Source: Pyrinomonadaceae bacterium (GTDB lineage Bacteria; Acidobacteriota; Blastocatellia; Pyrinomonadales; Pyrinomonadaceae). From it: a DNA stretch of 64,000 nucleotides. Positions 43,045 through 52,669 of the stretch are shown piece after piece. The position numbers were made by a program, and so were the translations under genes. Location: NCBI GenBank assembly GCA_019186825.1, contig JABARP010000018.1:1-64000 (forward strand), in the 5' to 3' direction. The notes under the pieces were generated by a model. The model ran no database searches, was not told the DNA's origin, and saw only the letters and a list, made by a program, of their open reading frames with translations. Position 1 is the stretch's first letter, and every line of letters begins with the position of its first letter.

Positions 43045-43156
43045 GGTTGTATGGTCTTCCTCGCTAAATAAGTGTTTGTGATAAGATTCTCCGCAACTGG
43101 AGCAAAGCTCAAGATTATCACGTTTTTGTCGGCGCTTATAGCCGCCGCTCGCTGTA

Positions 43157-44362
43157 ATGATACCGCTTGAAAAAGCCCTGAAACTAGTTGAACGCAATAT
43201 CCCGCGGCTCGGGATCGAGCGCATCGCGATCGGCGAGTCGGTCGGCCGGATTCTCGCGGAAAACATCGTTGCGGACGGCGATCAGCCGCCGTTTGACCGT
43301 TCGATGATGGACGGGTTTGCGGCCGCAGCCGCTGATATCGAGCAAGCGCCCGCAACTTTAAAGATAGTCGGCGAAGCTGCGGCAGGACGCGGCTGGCATC
43401 ACAAGTTGAAACGCGGTGAGGCTGTTCGGATCATGACCGGAGCACCGGTTCCCGCCGGAGCGGATACTGTGCAACGTGTCGAGCTGACACGCAGCTATTT
43501 CAAGGCGAACGAAGAATTCGTCGAGATCCTCGAAACGGCGAAGAAAGGAATGTCGGTCGTCAAGAAGGGCTCGGAGATTCGCCGAGGAAAGCGGCTTCTT
43601 GCTTCGGGCGATATCGTCACGCCGCAGAATATTGGTGCGCTTGCGGCATTCGGTTACGCACGGGTCAGAGTCGCAAAACGGCCACGGGTGGCGATATTCG
43701 GCACCGGTACCGAGATAGTTGAGATCGCGAAAAAACCGGGCACGGATCAGATCAGAAACTCGAATTCGATCACGCTTGCCGCACTCTCGGCGAAATTCGG
43801 AGCCGCTCCCGAGATATTCCCGAACGCGAAGGACGATCTTGCGTCGCTCAAAAAAGCGATAAAGGCAGCAGTTCGCGGCCGAGATATCCTGATCACGACG
43901 GGCGGCGTTTCTGTCGGCAAGTACGACCTGACGAAGGCCGCTCTTCGGGAGCTCGGCGCAGAGATATTCTTTGAGAAAGTCGCGCTAAAGCCCGGCAAGC
44001 CCGTGATCGCAGCACGTCTTGGGAAGACGCTCGTTTTCTCGCTGCCGGGCAACCCGGTGTCGGCGGCGGTAACCTTCTATCTCTTTGTACGTGCGGCTAT
44101 CGTCGGAATGCAGGGCGTCCGGACGACGTCGATGCACTCGGGCACGGCCGTGCTCGCAGACGCCGTGAAAGCGGCGAAAGATCGTCATACGCTCACCGCT
44201 GCACACCTCGCAAATGATGAGAGCGGCAGGCTTGTCGCGATTCCGCTTCGTGGTAAAGGCTCGTCGGATCTCGTAAGCTTTGCGAATGCCGAAGCCCTGA
44301 TCTCCCTCGAAATGAACACGCAAAGCGAGGCGGGAAGCCTGGTGCGAATTCTCTATCTATGA
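43157..44362 (+). CDS. moeA: Molybdopterin molybdenumtransferase
   Basis: Inserts molybdate into adenylylated molybdopterin, the last step of Moco synthesis. 401 residues: RILAENIVADGDQPPFDRSM-MDGFA, MTGAPVPAGADTVQRVE, VAIFGTGTEIVE, LITTGGVSVGKYDLTKA and FSLPGNPVSAAVTFYLF, all conserved in MoeA/gephyrin E. It is divergent from the acyl-CoA dehydrogenase and overlaps the downstream methyltransferase start by four bases. moaC lies 2 kb downstream. Confidence 0.95.
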   Translation: MIPLEKALKLVERNIPRLGIERIAIGESVGRILAENIVADGDQPPFDRSMMDGFAAAAADIEQAPATLKIVGEAAAGRGWHHKLKRGEAVRIMTGAPVPAGADTVQRVELTRSYFKANEEFVEILETAKKGMSVVKKGSEIRRGKRLLASGDIVTPQNIGALAAFGYARVRVAKRPRVAIFGTGTEIVEIAKKPGTDQIRNSNSITLAALSAKFGAAPEIFPNAKDDLASLKKAIKAAVRGRDILITTGGVSVGKYDLTKAALRELGAEIFFEKVALKPGKPVIAARLGKTLVFSLPGNPVSAAVTFYLFVRAAIVGMQGVRTTSMHSGTAVLADAVKAAKDRHTLTAAHLANDESGRLVAIPLRGKGSSDLVSFANAEALISLEMNTQSEAGSLVRILYL

Positions 44363-45216
44363 GCCTACGAAGCGAGCCCATGGCAATGGGGCATTATGGG
44401 ATCTATGACCGCGTCGAAGAATTGCTGCGTGGGGAAAAAGGCCGCGTCCTTGACGTGCCTGCCGGCGAAGGCGCACTAGCTGTTCGCTTGAAAAAAATCG
44501 GCCTCGACGTTACGTGCTGCGACCTTTACCCGCGCATCTTCAAGCTCGAAGATACGGAGATCCGCGAAGGCGATCTCGATGCGAGATTGCCTTTCGATGA
44601 TGCGGACTTCGACACGGTCGTTTGCGTCGAAGGCCTCGAACACATCGAGAATCCCGCGAATGCAATTCGCGAATTTGCACGCATTTTGAAAACGGACGGA
44701 ATGGCGATCGTGAGCGTCCCGAATATAATGAATATCGAAGAGCGTTTGAAGTGGTTGTTCTACGGATATACGTCGCATTTTAAGCCGCTCTCGAAAGAGG
44801 CGATCCGCGTACATCAGCGTCATGAAATGGGCGGAATGGACGAGATCGCATTTCACATAAACCCGATCGGCTACGCTGAATTGCGATACTTGCTCGAAAA
44901 GGCCGGGTTTGAAATCGAAGGTGCCTTCGCCGATTCCAAAAAGAATGGAATGTGGGCATTTGCCCCGCTCGTCGGCGCGATCAGCCTTGCGGCAAACTTT
45001 TCGTCCCGCGAAAAACGAGCGACACGATGGACAGATGAGATGAATTCCGCCGTAGTCCTGAAAGGCGGGAATACGCTGATCCTCGTAGCCAGAAATTATG
45101 AAAAAGCTTACTGCTTAACCACGGTCGATACCTTTACCGTCGCCCCATTCAAAATGAACGGTTCAAAGCGGAGTCCATTCAGCGCATTCGAAACCTGCGG
45201 AGAGTTCAAGGGTTGA
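44359..45216 (+). CDS. Class I SAM-dependent methyltransferase
   Basis: 285 residues. Motif I RVLDVPAGEGALAVRLKKIG (30-49) binds S-adenosylmethionine, CCDLYP follows, and DFDTVVCVEGLEHIENPANAI and EFARILKTDGMAIVSVPN complete a Methyltransf_11-type core. Substrate unknown. The frame overlaps moeA by four bases. The natural fold seems to end near ILVARNYEKAY (about 251), and a further ~34 codons read through antisense to the next gene, overlapping it by 109 bases, suggesting a lost stop codon. Confidence 0.85.
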   Translation: MSLRSEPMAMGHYGIYDRVEELLRGEKGRVLDVPAGEGALAVRLKKIGLDVTCCDLYPRIFKLEDTEIREGDLDARLPFDDADFDTVVCVEGLEHIENPANAIREFARILKTDGMAIVSVPNIMNIEERLKWLFYGYTSHFKPLSKEAIRVHQRHEMGGMDEIAFHINPIGYAELRYLLEKAGFEIEGAFADSKKNGMWAFAPLVGAISLAANFSSREKRATRWTDEMNSAVVLKGGNTLILVARNYEKAYCLTTVDTFTVAPFKMNGSKRSPFSAFETCGEFKG

Positions 45217-45938
45217 AGCACCCGTACAGTGGTTACCGTACCAGATTCGTCAATATCGATATTAGCTATGAAAGAAAGCCCTACAAGCGAATTCTGACCG
45301 TTAGTCACAGAAAGCTTTTCGTACGGGACAAAATACTTGTTGCCCCCAAGACCCTTAATGCCGTCTGATGGGTCGCCATTTTCTGGGTCCATCAACATCA
45401 CGATCGCCTTGCCCAACGTGGACTGGCCTTTGCCCAATACCCCACCCTTCACGTTCAATGGTGCGGAAACTGGGTAGGCGTTTACTACGCGCGAGGCATC
45501 CGCCGTCACCGACACCTTTGTCCCCTCAGGCACCTCAATATACAGGAGAATTCGTCCTTGAATCGCAGGGCGCTGAAAGGATACGTCTGTTGACGAAACT
45601 TGAAGTGAGTTCTCGGGCACGTCTGCACCTGGCAATGGAGCAGTCAAGCTGGTATTACTGTCAGGTACTCCGACAGGCATGTCCGCGATGGTAACAACTT
45701 TCGAAACTATCCTTCCTGTCCCGCCAGGAACGATGTTAACAACGTCCCCTGAAGCCAGTCCGCCAAGACCAATGTTGAGACCAGCATCCCAACCCGAATC
45801 TAACGTAACCGTTTTCGTAAGTTTTGTTAGAGAATTGTTCGTTTGAGATTGAGTCTGGGCAGACACCAGTTTTATCGCCGCGATCGTACACCCTAAGCCA
45901 AAAACACCGATCAACACCAAAAAAGAAAGCTTCTTCAT
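45108..45938 (-). CDS. Secreted protein with TonB-C-like C terminus
   Basis: 276 residues from ATG 45938 (GAGAGG six bases upstream). Signal peptide/anchor MKKLSFLVLIGVFGLGC-type (1-28), then a Thr/Gly-rich beta region (SGWDAGLNIGLGGLASGDVV; LLYIEVPEGTKVSVTADASR) and, at the end, DESGTVTTVRVLQPLNSPQ followed by ALNGLRFEPFILNGATVKV, the pattern of a TonB/TolA C-terminal domain. It may bridge to or interact with the envelope (inference). It follows the six-cysteine small protein by 18 bases, and its 3' end overlaps the convergent methyltransferase. Confidence 0.68.
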   Translation of the reverse strand: MKKLSFLVLIGVFGLGCTIAAIKLVSAQTQSQTNNSLTKLTKTVTLDSGWDAGLNIGLGGLASGDVVNIVPGGTGRIVSKVVTIADMPVGVPDSNTSLTAPLPGADVPENSLQVSSTDVSFQRPAIQGRILLYIEVPEGTKVSVTADASRVVNAYPVSAPLNVKGGVLGKGQSTLGKAIVMLMDPENGDPSDGIKGLGGNKYFVPYEKLSVTNGQNSLVGLSFIANIDIDESGTVTTVRVLQPLNSPQVSNALNGLRFEPFILNGATVKVSTVVKQ

Positions 45939-45956
45939 AGTCAACCTCTCTCCGGA

Positions 45957-46241
45957 TTAGAAATCCACACTACCACAAAAGCCGCTGTTATTACACACCG
46001 TAATCGTCCCCCCGTCGCTTCCATTGTCATATATCGCAATTGTCCCGCACGAAGCAAAAATAATAATGATGAAGCCGCCACCCTCCATCTCAACCTCGAC
46101 CACATTCGCCATACAACATTGATTTGGAGGGCAAATATTCGCAAGTACTCGTCGCGCAAATCCAAAGTGGAGACTAGCCGCAATTGCTATTCCAACGACA
46201 ATGACCCGTAACCAGTTTGCCAATGCGTTTCCTTTCCTCAC
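45957..46241 (-). CDS. Small secreted six-cysteine protein
   Basis: 94 residues from GTG 46241, with a textbook GGAGG seven bases upstream. An N-terminal export segment (about 9-34, LRVIVVGIAIAASLHFGFAR) precedes a ~60-residue mature peptide with six cysteines: ICPPNQCC, ASC, TVCNN and SGFC, plus a very hydrophobic GGGFIIIIFASC stretch and Gly/Asn/Asp-rich turns. No family recognised. It lies directly upstream of the TonB-C-like gene, 18 bases from its start, so the two are probably made together. Disulfides are likely if exported. Confidence 0.65.
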   Translation of the reverse strand: MRKGNALANWLRVIVVGIAIAASLHFGFARRVLANICPPNQCCMANVVEVEMEGGGFIIIIFASCGTIAIYDNGSDGGTITVCNNSGFCGSVDF

Positions 46242-46290
46242 GAAACGACCTCCATTTTCATTTGATTATGTTAGAGATGTACCCATGGGA

Positions 46291-46320
46291 ACCTTACCAA
46301 AAAAAAATGGCAAGTGTCAA
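46291..46320 (-). promoter_or_regulatory. Putative promoter of the six-cysteine protein operon
   Basis: On the minus strand TTGACA (46315-46320) and TAAGGT (46291-46296) are separated by 18 bases that include a T9 run. It points at the GTG at 46241. The -10 is weak, so this is tentative. Confidence 0.35.
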
Positions 46321-46370
46321 GGAACGATTGCTCCAAGTTCAGATTTTCGAGAGAATAGGTACTAGAACTC

Positions 46371-46838
46371 ATGACAAAGCTCTCTCATTACGACGAAGAA
46401 GGCCGCATTTCGATGGTCGATGTCGGCCAAAAGGATGTAACGGTCCGCCGGGCAGTTGCGGCCGCAAAGGTTCTCGTAAACGCCGCGACGCTCGACGCGA
46501 TCCGCGAAAAGCACACACCGAAAGGCGATCCGCTTGAAATAGCGCGCATCGCCGGAATAATGGCCGCAAAGCGGACGTCCGAGCTCATTCCGCTCTGCCA
46601 TCAGATCGCACTCTCAAAAGCAGATGTTACCGCTGCGATCGTCGATGACGGTATAGAATTGACAGCCGAAGCGATCACGTCGGGAAAGACAGGCGTCGAG
46701 ATGGAAGCCTTGACCGCGGTGAGCGTCGCCGCTCTCACGATCTACGATATGCTCAAAGCCGTCCAACGCGACATCGTGATCACGGATATTCGGCTGGTCG
46801 AGAAGACCGGCGGAAAGAGCGACTTTTCGAGAGAATAG
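46371..46838 (+). CDS. moaC: Cyclic pyranopterin monophosphate synthase MoaC
   Basis: Converts the MoaA product to cyclic pyranopterin monophosphate in molybdenum cofactor synthesis. 155 residues with [36 protein letters not shown], the active-site [16 protein letters not shown] and the [21 protein letters not shown] helix with the catalytic-lysine context VEKTGGKS. Full family length. With moeA nearby this suggests active molybdoenzymes. Confidence 0.97.
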   Translation: MTKLSHYDEEGRISMVDVGQKDVTVRRAVAAAKVLVNAATLDAIREKHTPKGDPLEIARIAGIMAAKRTSELIPLCHQIALSKADVTAAIVDDGIELTAEAITSGKTGVEMEALTAVSVAALTIYDMLKAVQRDIVITDIRLVEKTGGKSDFSRE

Positions 46839-46903
46839 CCGAACTGATTCAAACCCGATCTCTCCCTGTCCGAGAAGAAACCGTGATAGACTTGTCGACA
46901 GCC

Positions 46904-47155
46904 ATGAGCACGACTTTGGACAACATAAAGCCAGAAACGCTGGCGCGGATCGAGAGACAAGCTCACTTCCTCGGGTTGTCCGCTGATGAGTATCTCCGGC
47001 GGTTACTGCCCGCCGAGGAGCAGGAGCTTGCATTGAGCCCGGACATCTCCGACGACGAGTTTGTTAAGGATATGGCCGAATTTGCCGATGTCGACAGCGT
47101 GACGAGTTACACCGGCTCATACTCCCGAGAAGATATTTACTTTGACCACGACTGA
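46904..47155 (+). CDS. Probable antitoxin of a VapBC-type system
   Basis: 83 residues from ATG 46904 (GTG 46883 possible). A short N-terminal helix region (TLARIERQAHFLGLSADEYLRRLL), like ribbon-helix-helix or related antitoxins, is followed by a long acidic tail (EEQELALSPDISDDEFVKDM and after) fit to bind a basic toxin. Its stop overlaps the toxin start by one base (TGATG). The assignment rests on this arrangement; the antitoxin family is not certain. Confidence 0.7.
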   Translation: MSTTLDNIKPETLARIERQAHFLGLSADEYLRRLLPAEEQELALSPDISDDEFVKDMAEFADVDSVTSYTGSYSREDIYFDHD

Positions 47156-47595
47156 TGCCGTATCTGTTCGATTCGAATTGCTTCTTGCGTCTAGCCGAGA
47201 AGAATGGTCAGCAAGGTCAGGTCGTATTACGTGCGATCCGCAAACTTCGAGCCGCAAACGAGACCATACACTACACACCCCAGATCATTGCAGAATTTTG
47301 GAACGTCTGCACACGCCCAAGTTATGCGAGGGGCGGTTTGGACCTCACCACCGAGCGAACTGAGCGTAAGGTGGCAGTGATCGAGAAGTATTTTTCGCTT
47401 CTTGAAGACAATGTTGCTACTTTCATCGAATGGCGGCGTCTTGTCCGCGAGCTAGGAATCTGCGGCGTAAAGGTGCACGACGCGAAGCTGGTAGCCTCAA
47501 TGACCGTACACAACGTTCCGAACCTCGTCACCCTCGACGACAAGGATTTTCAAAGGTTTCCATCGATAAAGGTTGTGCATCCAGACAGCATATAG
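47155..47595 (+). CDS. PIN-domain ribonuclease toxin (VapC-like)
   Basis: 146 residues with the PIN acidic cluster: D6 in YLFDSNCFLRL, E47 in QIIAEFWNV, D109 in GVKVHDAKLVA and D128/D129 in LVTLDDKDF. VapC toxins cleave tRNA or rRNA with Mg. It overlaps the small upstream antitoxin gene by one base. The 90 bases downstream hold no gene. Confidence 0.88.
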   Translation: MPYLFDSNCFLRLAEKNGQQGQVVLRAIRKLRAANETIHYTPQIIAEFWNVCTRPSYARGGLDLTTERTERKVAVIEKYFSLLEDNVATFIEWRRLVRELGICGVKVHDAKLVASMTVHNVPNLVTLDDKDFQRFPSIKVVHPDSI

Positions 47596-47685
47596 CGGAC
47601 TTTGCCTGACCTGTGCTCTTCACTCTGCCGAACTTTGCGATAGAATCAAGCGTAAGATTCTATTGGAGGAGGTAGATGAGAAGTT

Positions 47686-48480
47686 ATGAAGTACACACTC
47701 GCTGAAGATGCCCGCCCGCAGGCGAAATTGCTGTTGGTTGCGACCGTGATCTCGATCGTTCTGTGGTTCGTGCCATATGCTGAGTATCTCGTCTATCCCT
47801 TTCGGCTCTTTGTAACGCTCATACACGAAAGCGGGCACGCGCTCGTCGCTTTTATAACCGGCGGTTCCGTTCAAAGCTTAACGATCGCGGCCGACGGCAG
47901 CGGCCTTGTGTATTCGTCGTCCGGTTCCCTCCTGGGGCAGATCTTTACGTCGAGTGCGGGCTATGTCGGCACGATGCTATTCGGCGTCTTTCTTCTATAT
48001 TTGATCCGAAAGAATGTGTCGCCGAACCGGATACTATTTGGCTCGGGTGTATTCATTCTCGTAATTACGGTTGCTTTTGGCGTGCTAAGCCCGGTGTTCA
48101 ATTTCCTTTCGCTTCAGGTCGGGTTTGGAAGCGTCGCGTTTACGGTATTCGTCGCTGCACTTATAACCGCCGCTTTATTTGCCCTTTCGAAGTTTGCGAA
48201 CGAGAGGACCGCACGTTGGATCACGGGTTTCCTGGCCGTCCAGTGTCTTTTGAATGCGATCTCCGACCTCAAGACGGTTCTTTTCATAAACGCTCCGGTG
48301 GTCGGTGCCGATATGCAGAACGACGCTTCGAATATGGCGAACGCGACGGGCATTCCCGCGTTTCTTTGGGTCATCGTCTGGATCGTGATCTCGCTCGGAT
48401 TGCTTTTCATCGGCTTTAGGATGTTCGCCTCGGTGCGAAATGCTTCGCGAAGCGATTCGGTCTTTGACGATATTTCGTGA
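47686..48480 (+). CDS. M50B-like membrane metallopeptidase
   Basis: 264 residues with about seven membrane segments and the zinc motif HESGHAL near residues 47-53 in LFVTLIHESGHALVAFITGG. This is the M50B-like group, distinct from the short site-2 protease at 23782. Its natural substrate is unknown. The stop overlaps the next start by four bases (GTGA), and a third overlapping gene encodes a PRMT-like methyltransferase, forming a compact three-gene operon. Confidence 0.82.
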   Translation: MKYTLAEDARPQAKLLLVATVISIVLWFVPYAEYLVYPFRLFVTLIHESGHALVAFITGGSVQSLTIAADGSGLVYSSSGSLLGQIFTSSAGYVGTMLFGVFLLYLIRKNVSPNRILFGSGVFILVITVAFGVLSPVFNFLSLQVGFGSVAFTVFVAALITAALFALSKFANERTARWITGFLAVQCLLNAISDLKTVLFINAPVVGADMQNDASNMANATGIPAFLWVIVWIVISLGLLFIGFRMFASVRNASRSDSVFDDIS

Positions 48481-48746
48481 ATTCAACTGAATACACAACG
48501 CTAGGCCTCCTGCCGGTCGGTTCGCGGATCGTTGTGCGTTCGCGCGTCGATTGGCGTCACGCAGCAATTGCCCGCGTCGCCGAAGACAAGGTCGTGCTCA
48601 CGGTGCATTCCCCGAGCGGCTACTCGTATCGACTCCGCCGCGGCCTCGATGCCGAGGTTTGTTATGACGGTGAGATAGCTGTCCTGTTGAGCGACCACAA
48701 AGACAATTGGCGTAAAAATTTCAGTCCACTGGATCCTCGATGGTAA
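48477..48746 (+). CDS. Small hypothetical protein between M50B and PRMT-like genes
   Basis: 89 residues from GTG 48477, overlapping both neighbours (four bases upstream, seven downstream), so it is surely translated with them. The sequence (LGLLPVGSRIVVRSRVDWRH; EDKVVLTVHSPSGYSYRLRR) has a short beta-barrel, SH3-like look with many arginines. No family recognised; it could be an RNA/protein-binding accessory factor (inference). Confidence 0.68.
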   Translation: MNSTEYTTLGLLPVGSRIVVRSRVDWRHAAIARVAEDKVVLTVHSPSGYSYRLRRGLDAEVCYDGEIAVLLSDHKDNWRKNFSPLDPRW

Positions 48747-49762
48747 AACCGACCGCGAAGCCGGAAAAACCTCTGACAAAAAAAGAGCGCGATGAGCGTC
48801 TTGCCGCTCATCTTCCGTCCGTTCTCCAATATCACAACACGATGCTCACCGATAAGGTGCGCAACAAGCTCCTCCAAAAGGCGATCAGGAAGGCCCTAAG
48901 GCCCGGAATGTCGTTCCTTGATATCGGTGCGGGAACGGGCGTATGGGCGATCCTCGCAGCAAAACTAGGTGCGTCGCGCGTGGTGGCGATCGAGGCGGAA
49001 GAGAGTCTGATACCCGTGATCGGCCGCCTCGCGCAGGAGAACGGAGTTGCCGACAAGATCGAGATCGTTCACGGCCGCAGCAACGACGTAAGGCTTTCGG
49101 GCCGCTTTGATGTGATCGTAAGCGAGATCTTCGATTCGAATGCGTTCGGCAAGGAGACGATCGGCTCGTTCGTCGATATCCGTGAGCGATTTCTTGCAAA
49201 AGACGGCATTTTGATACCGGAGAAATTCGAGCTGATGGCGGCACCGATAGCAGATCCGGGACAGGCGGCCGCCGAAGCCGTTGGTTTGGGTATCAAGACG
49301 TCATTTCTACGAGAATTGAAGCTCAATCATTCCGGCTCGATCAACTACGCTTCCGCTTCGACGTTGAAGTTCCTTGCGGAACCTATCCCGATCATCTCGA
49401 TCGACTTTCGCACCGTTACGAACGAGTCGTATTCGGCGGCCGGTGAAGGAACGTGGCATTTGCGTGATCTCGCAAAGGCCGACGCGATCGCGACGTTCCC
49501 GAGATCGACATTTCTTGGCGACATCGTGATGAACGCGATTGATTCGCAAAGCTGGGCCGCCAGCTCGTATCCGTTCAACAGGCTTGAAAAGGGCTCAGGA
49601 AGATTAAGATTCAAGCTCTCGCCGGACTCAAGCAGCTGGTCGATATCGCTGCCTGATTCACCCGGACGGAACGAACTCAATTACTCGCCTGTTTTCGCGT
49701 TTACTCGTCTTAAGATGGCACAAAAGACCGCACCACACCGCAAATTCCGCAAGCGTCAATGA
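48740..49762 (+). CDS. Protein arginine methyltransferase-like SAM enzyme
   Basis: 340 residues. SAM motif [21 protein letters not shown] (59-78), VVAIEAEE at the end of beta2, and the stretch [14 protein letters not shown] (127-140), where two glutamates (E129, E139) match the double-E loop spacing that binds the substrate arginine in PRMTs. A beta-barrel-like C-terminal half follows ([34 protein letters not shown]). PRMT-like enzymes are rare in bacteria. Alternatives are other PRMT-fold small-molecule enzymes. Overlaps the upstream small gene. Confidence 0.78.
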   Translation: MVKPTAKPEKPLTKKERDERLAAHLPSVLQYHNTMLTDKVRNKLLQKAIRKALRPGMSFLDIGAGTGVWAILAAKLGASRVVAIEAEESLIPVIGRLAQENGVADKIEIVHGRSNDVRLSGRFDVIVSEIFDSNAFGKETIGSFVDIRERFLAKDGILIPEKFELMAAPIADPGQAAAEAVGLGIKTSFLRELKLNHSGSINYASASTLKFLAEPIPIISIDFRTVTNESYSAAGEGTWHLRDLAKADAIATFPRSTFLGDIVMNAIDSQSWAASSYPFNRLEKGSGRLRFKLSPDSSSWSISLPDSPGRNELNYSPVFAFTRLKMAQKTAPHRKFRKRQ

Positions 49763-49787
49763 TCTCTTTCGGTTGAAGGCTGGGTTC

Positions 49788-49796
49788 TGGTAAAAT
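49788..49796 (+). promoter_or_regulatory. Extended -10 promoter candidate for uvrA
   Basis: TGG-TAAAAT (49788-49796), an extended -10 element about 33 bases before the uvrA ATG. No convincing -35 hexamer is present, which is compatible with extended -10 promoters. I see no LexA-type SOS box in the 66 bases between genes. Confidence 0.4.
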
Positions 49797-49828
49797 CATC
49801 TATTGCCCTCTGGCACGGATTTACCACT

Positions 49829-52663
49829 ATGCAGCCCGCGACAAAGAAAGGAGAACAGATCGAAGTACGCGGGGCACGTGTCCATAACCTCAAGAATATT
49901 TCGGTCAGTCTGCCGGTCAACAAGCTTACGGTCATCACGGGCGTTTCCGGATCGGGCAAGTCTTCGCTCGCCTTTGACACGCTTTACGCTGAGGGCCAGC
50001 GTCGATACGTCGAATCGATCTCCGCCTATGCACGCCAATTCCTCGAGCGTATGGACAAGCCGGTTGTCGATGAGATCACAGGTATCGCACCGGCGATCGC
50101 GATACGGCAAAAGAATGCGACGAAGAATCCGCGTTCGACCGTAGCAACGCAAACGGAGATCTACGATTATCTGCGGCTACTTTTTGCTCGGGCGGGCCAA
50201 ACGTTCTGTCATGCCTGCGGCCGCGAGGTAAAGAAAGATTCACCTCAAGATTCTGCGGACGAGGTGCTCGCAACGCTCGCGGAAGGAACGAGATTTTACG
50301 TACTTTTTCCGCTTTTTGACGACGGCATTGCACCGGCCGCTAAAAAGAAGCCGCGCGCCCGTTCGAAAGCTGCAAAGCACGACGAGCTCAGCCTGCAGGC
50401 TCGTCTTATCTCGCTTCTTCAGCAAGGGTTTTCGCGTCTTTACCGCGGCGGCGAGGTCATCGAGTTAAAACAGCCTGAGGATTTTCCGTTTGACGATCTT
50501 CATGACACTTTTGTTCTGATCGATCGGCTAAAGGCTTCCGAAGACGTGCGTTCGCGGCTTATCGATTCGCTCGAAACTTGTTTTCACGAAGCTCACGCAG
50601 GCGTCATCGAAACCACGGATGGCGAACGTCTCAAGTATTCGGACAGTTTTGTGTGCAAATACGACGGCACGCGCTACGAAGAGCCTGAACCTGCACTCTT
50701 CGCCTTCAACTCGCCGTACGGAGCATGCCCGACGTGTCAGGGTTTCGGCAACACGATCGGCGTCGATTACGACCTCGTGATCCCAAATCACAACCTTTCG
50801 CTGAAAGAAGGTGCCGTGGATCCGTTCACCCGCCCGACGAATGCCTGGGCACAAAAAGAGCTGTTGAAATATGCTGCCGCGGCGAATATCGATGTTAATG
50901 CGGCGTTCGCCGATCTGCCGGATTTTCAGCAGAACTGCATCATTTACGGCGACGAAGCATGGCGCGGCATCAAGGGATTTTTCGAGTGGCTGGAAACGAA
51001 AAAATACAAGCTGCACGTCCGCGTTTTCCTTGCGAAATACCGTGGCTATACGCGCTGCCCGGACTGTAACGGCCAGCGGCTGCGTCAGGAAGCTCGTGAT
51101 GTGAAGATCGGCGGCAGGTCGCTGCCGGACATAATTGAGCTCTCAGTTGCCGATGCACATAAGTTTTTCGAAAAGCTAACGCTTAGCGAAGAGCGGATGC
51201 AGATCGCCGACAAGCTTCTGCTAGAGATCCGCCGGCGGCTCGCATTTCTTGTGAATGTCGGCCTCGATTACCTGACGCTCGGCCGTCTTGCTGCGACCCT
51301 TTCGGGCGGCGAAGCACAGCGAATCCAGCTTGCAACAAATCTCGGTTCGCTCCTTGTCGGAACTCTGTATGTTCTCGACGAACCATCGATCGGGCTGCAT
51401 CCGCGCGATAATTCCCGGCTCATCAAGATACTCGAAGACCTTCGCGATATCGGCAACACGGTCGTCGTCGTCGAACACGATGAGGAAACAATGCGTGCCG
51501 CCGACAACGTGATCGATATCGGCGTACACGCAGGCGAGAATGGCGGCGAACTCGTTTATCAAGGCGACCTCAAAGGCCTCTTGCAAAACGAACGTTCGCT
51601 CACGGCAAAATACCTTCGCGGCGACGCTGAGATCAAAGTTCCGCAGGCCCGCCGCAAGCCGACCCGAGACGCGATCGAGATCATCGGTGCACGCGAGCAT
51701 AACCTGAAGAATATCGACGTCAAGATCCCGCTGGAAATGCTCGTTGCGGTCACGGGAGTTTCCGGTTCGGGCAAATCGACGCTTGTTCACGACGTTCTTT
51801 TTGCCGGCCTGAAGAAAAAGCGCGGTGAATGGAACTCTCAGGTCGGAGCGGTAAAGGACATCCGCGGCATCGACAATATCGACGATGTGATCCTCGTCGA
51901 TCAGTCGCCGATCGGTAGAACTCCGCGTTCGAATCCCGTTACCTATATCAAAGCCTACGATGCGATCCGCGACGTTTTTGCGGCGGCAAGCACGGCGAGG
52001 TCGAAGGGTTTCAACGCGTCGCATTTCTCTTTCAACGTGCCCGGCGGGCGTTGCGAGATCTGTCAGGGCAGCGGAACCGTTACGATCGAGATGCAGTTCC
52101 TCGCAGACGTTGAATTGACCTGTGAGGACTGCCGCGGAACGCGTTTCAAGCAGGAAATACTCGACGTAAAATACAGGGGAAAGAACATCCACGAGGTTCT
52201 GCAGATGACGATCCGCGAGGCGATCTCCTTCTTTAAGGACACGCCGAAGATCGTCAACCGGCTGAAGGTTCTTGATGCGGTCGGCCTTTCATATTTACGG
52301 CTTGGGCAATCGGCGACGACGCTCTCCGGCGGCGAAGCTCAACGTGTAAAGCTTGCGGCACATCTTGCACAACGCAGCGTTGACAAGACCCTCTTTATCT
52401 TCGACGAACCGACGACCGGCCTGCATTTTGACGATATAAGTAAATTGCTTCGTGCATTCAACGCACTTATCGAGAACGGTGGAAGCGTGCTCGTTATCGA
52501 ACACAATATCGATGTCATAAAGACGGCCGACCATGTTATCGACCTAGGTCCGGAAGGCGGTGTCGGAGGCGGCGAGATCGTCGCAAAAGGCACGCCGGAA
52601 GAGGTTGCAAAGGTTGATGGTTCATTCACCGGGCAATACCTTCGCGCTGCGCTCGGAAAGTAG
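49829..52663 (+). CDS. uvrA: Excinuclease ABC subunit A
   Basis: DNA-damage recognition ATPase of nucleotide excision repair. 944 residues with two ABC modules: Walker [10 protein letters not shown] (about 37-45) and GVSGSGKST near 650. The two zinc modules are CHACGRE...[17 protein letters not shown] and [10 protein letters not shown]...CEDCRGTRF. Signature motifs [15 protein letters not shown] and [15 protein letters not shown] are followed by D-E catalytic pairs ([20 protein letters not shown]). Full length, and [21 protein letters not shown] is the usual start. Converges on the DUF2695 gene with six bases between stops. Confidence 0.97.
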   Translation: MQPATKKGEQIEVRGARVHNLKNISVSLPVNKLTVITGVSGSGKSSLAFDTLYAEGQRRYVESISAYARQFLERMDKPVVDEITGIAPAIAIRQKNATKNPRSTVATQTEIYDYLRLLFARAGQTFCHACGREVKKDSPQDSADEVLATLAEGTRFYVLFPLFDDGIAPAAKKKPRARSKAAKHDELSLQARLISLLQQGFSRLYRGGEVIELKQPEDFPFDDLHDTFVLIDRLKASEDVRSRLIDSLETCFHEAHAGVIETTDGERLKYSDSFVCKYDGTRYEEPEPALFAFNSPYGACPTCQGFGNTIGVDYDLVIPNHNLSLKEGAVDPFTRPTNAWAQKELLKYAAAANIDVNAAFADLPDFQQNCIIYGDEAWRGIKGFFEWLETKKYKLHVRVFLAKYRGYTRCPDCNGQRLRQEARDVKIGGRSLPDIIELSVADAHKFFEKLTLSEERMQIADKLLLEIRRRLAFLVNVGLDYLTLGRLAATLSGGEAQRIQLATNLGSLLVGTLYVLDEPSIGLHPRDNSRLIKILEDLRDIGNTVVVVEHDEETMRAADNVIDIGVHAGENGGELVYQGDLKGLLQNERSLTAKYLRGDAEIKVPQARRKPTRDAIEIIGAREHNLKNIDVKIPLEMLVAVTGVSGSGKSTLVHDVLFAGLKKKRGEWNSQVGAVKDIRGIDNIDDVILVDQSPIGRTPRSNPVTYIKAYDAIRDVFAAASTARSKGFNASHFSFNVPGGRCEICQGSGTVTIEMQFLADVELTCEDCRGTRFKQEILDVKYRGKNIHEVLQMTIREAISFFKDTPKIVNRLKVLDAVGLSYLRLGQSATTLSGGEAQRVKLAAHLAQRSVDKTLFIFDEPTTGLHFDDISKLLRAFNALIENGGSVLVIEHNIDVIKTADHVIDLGPEGGVGGGEIVAKGTPEEVAKVDGSFTGQYLRAALGK

Positions 52664-52669
52664 GCTTGG

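Noticed and set aside
51221..52192. 323-codon minus-strand frame within uvrA
   Set aside because: Lies antisense to uvrA ABC motifs and is a by-product of GC-rich codon positions.
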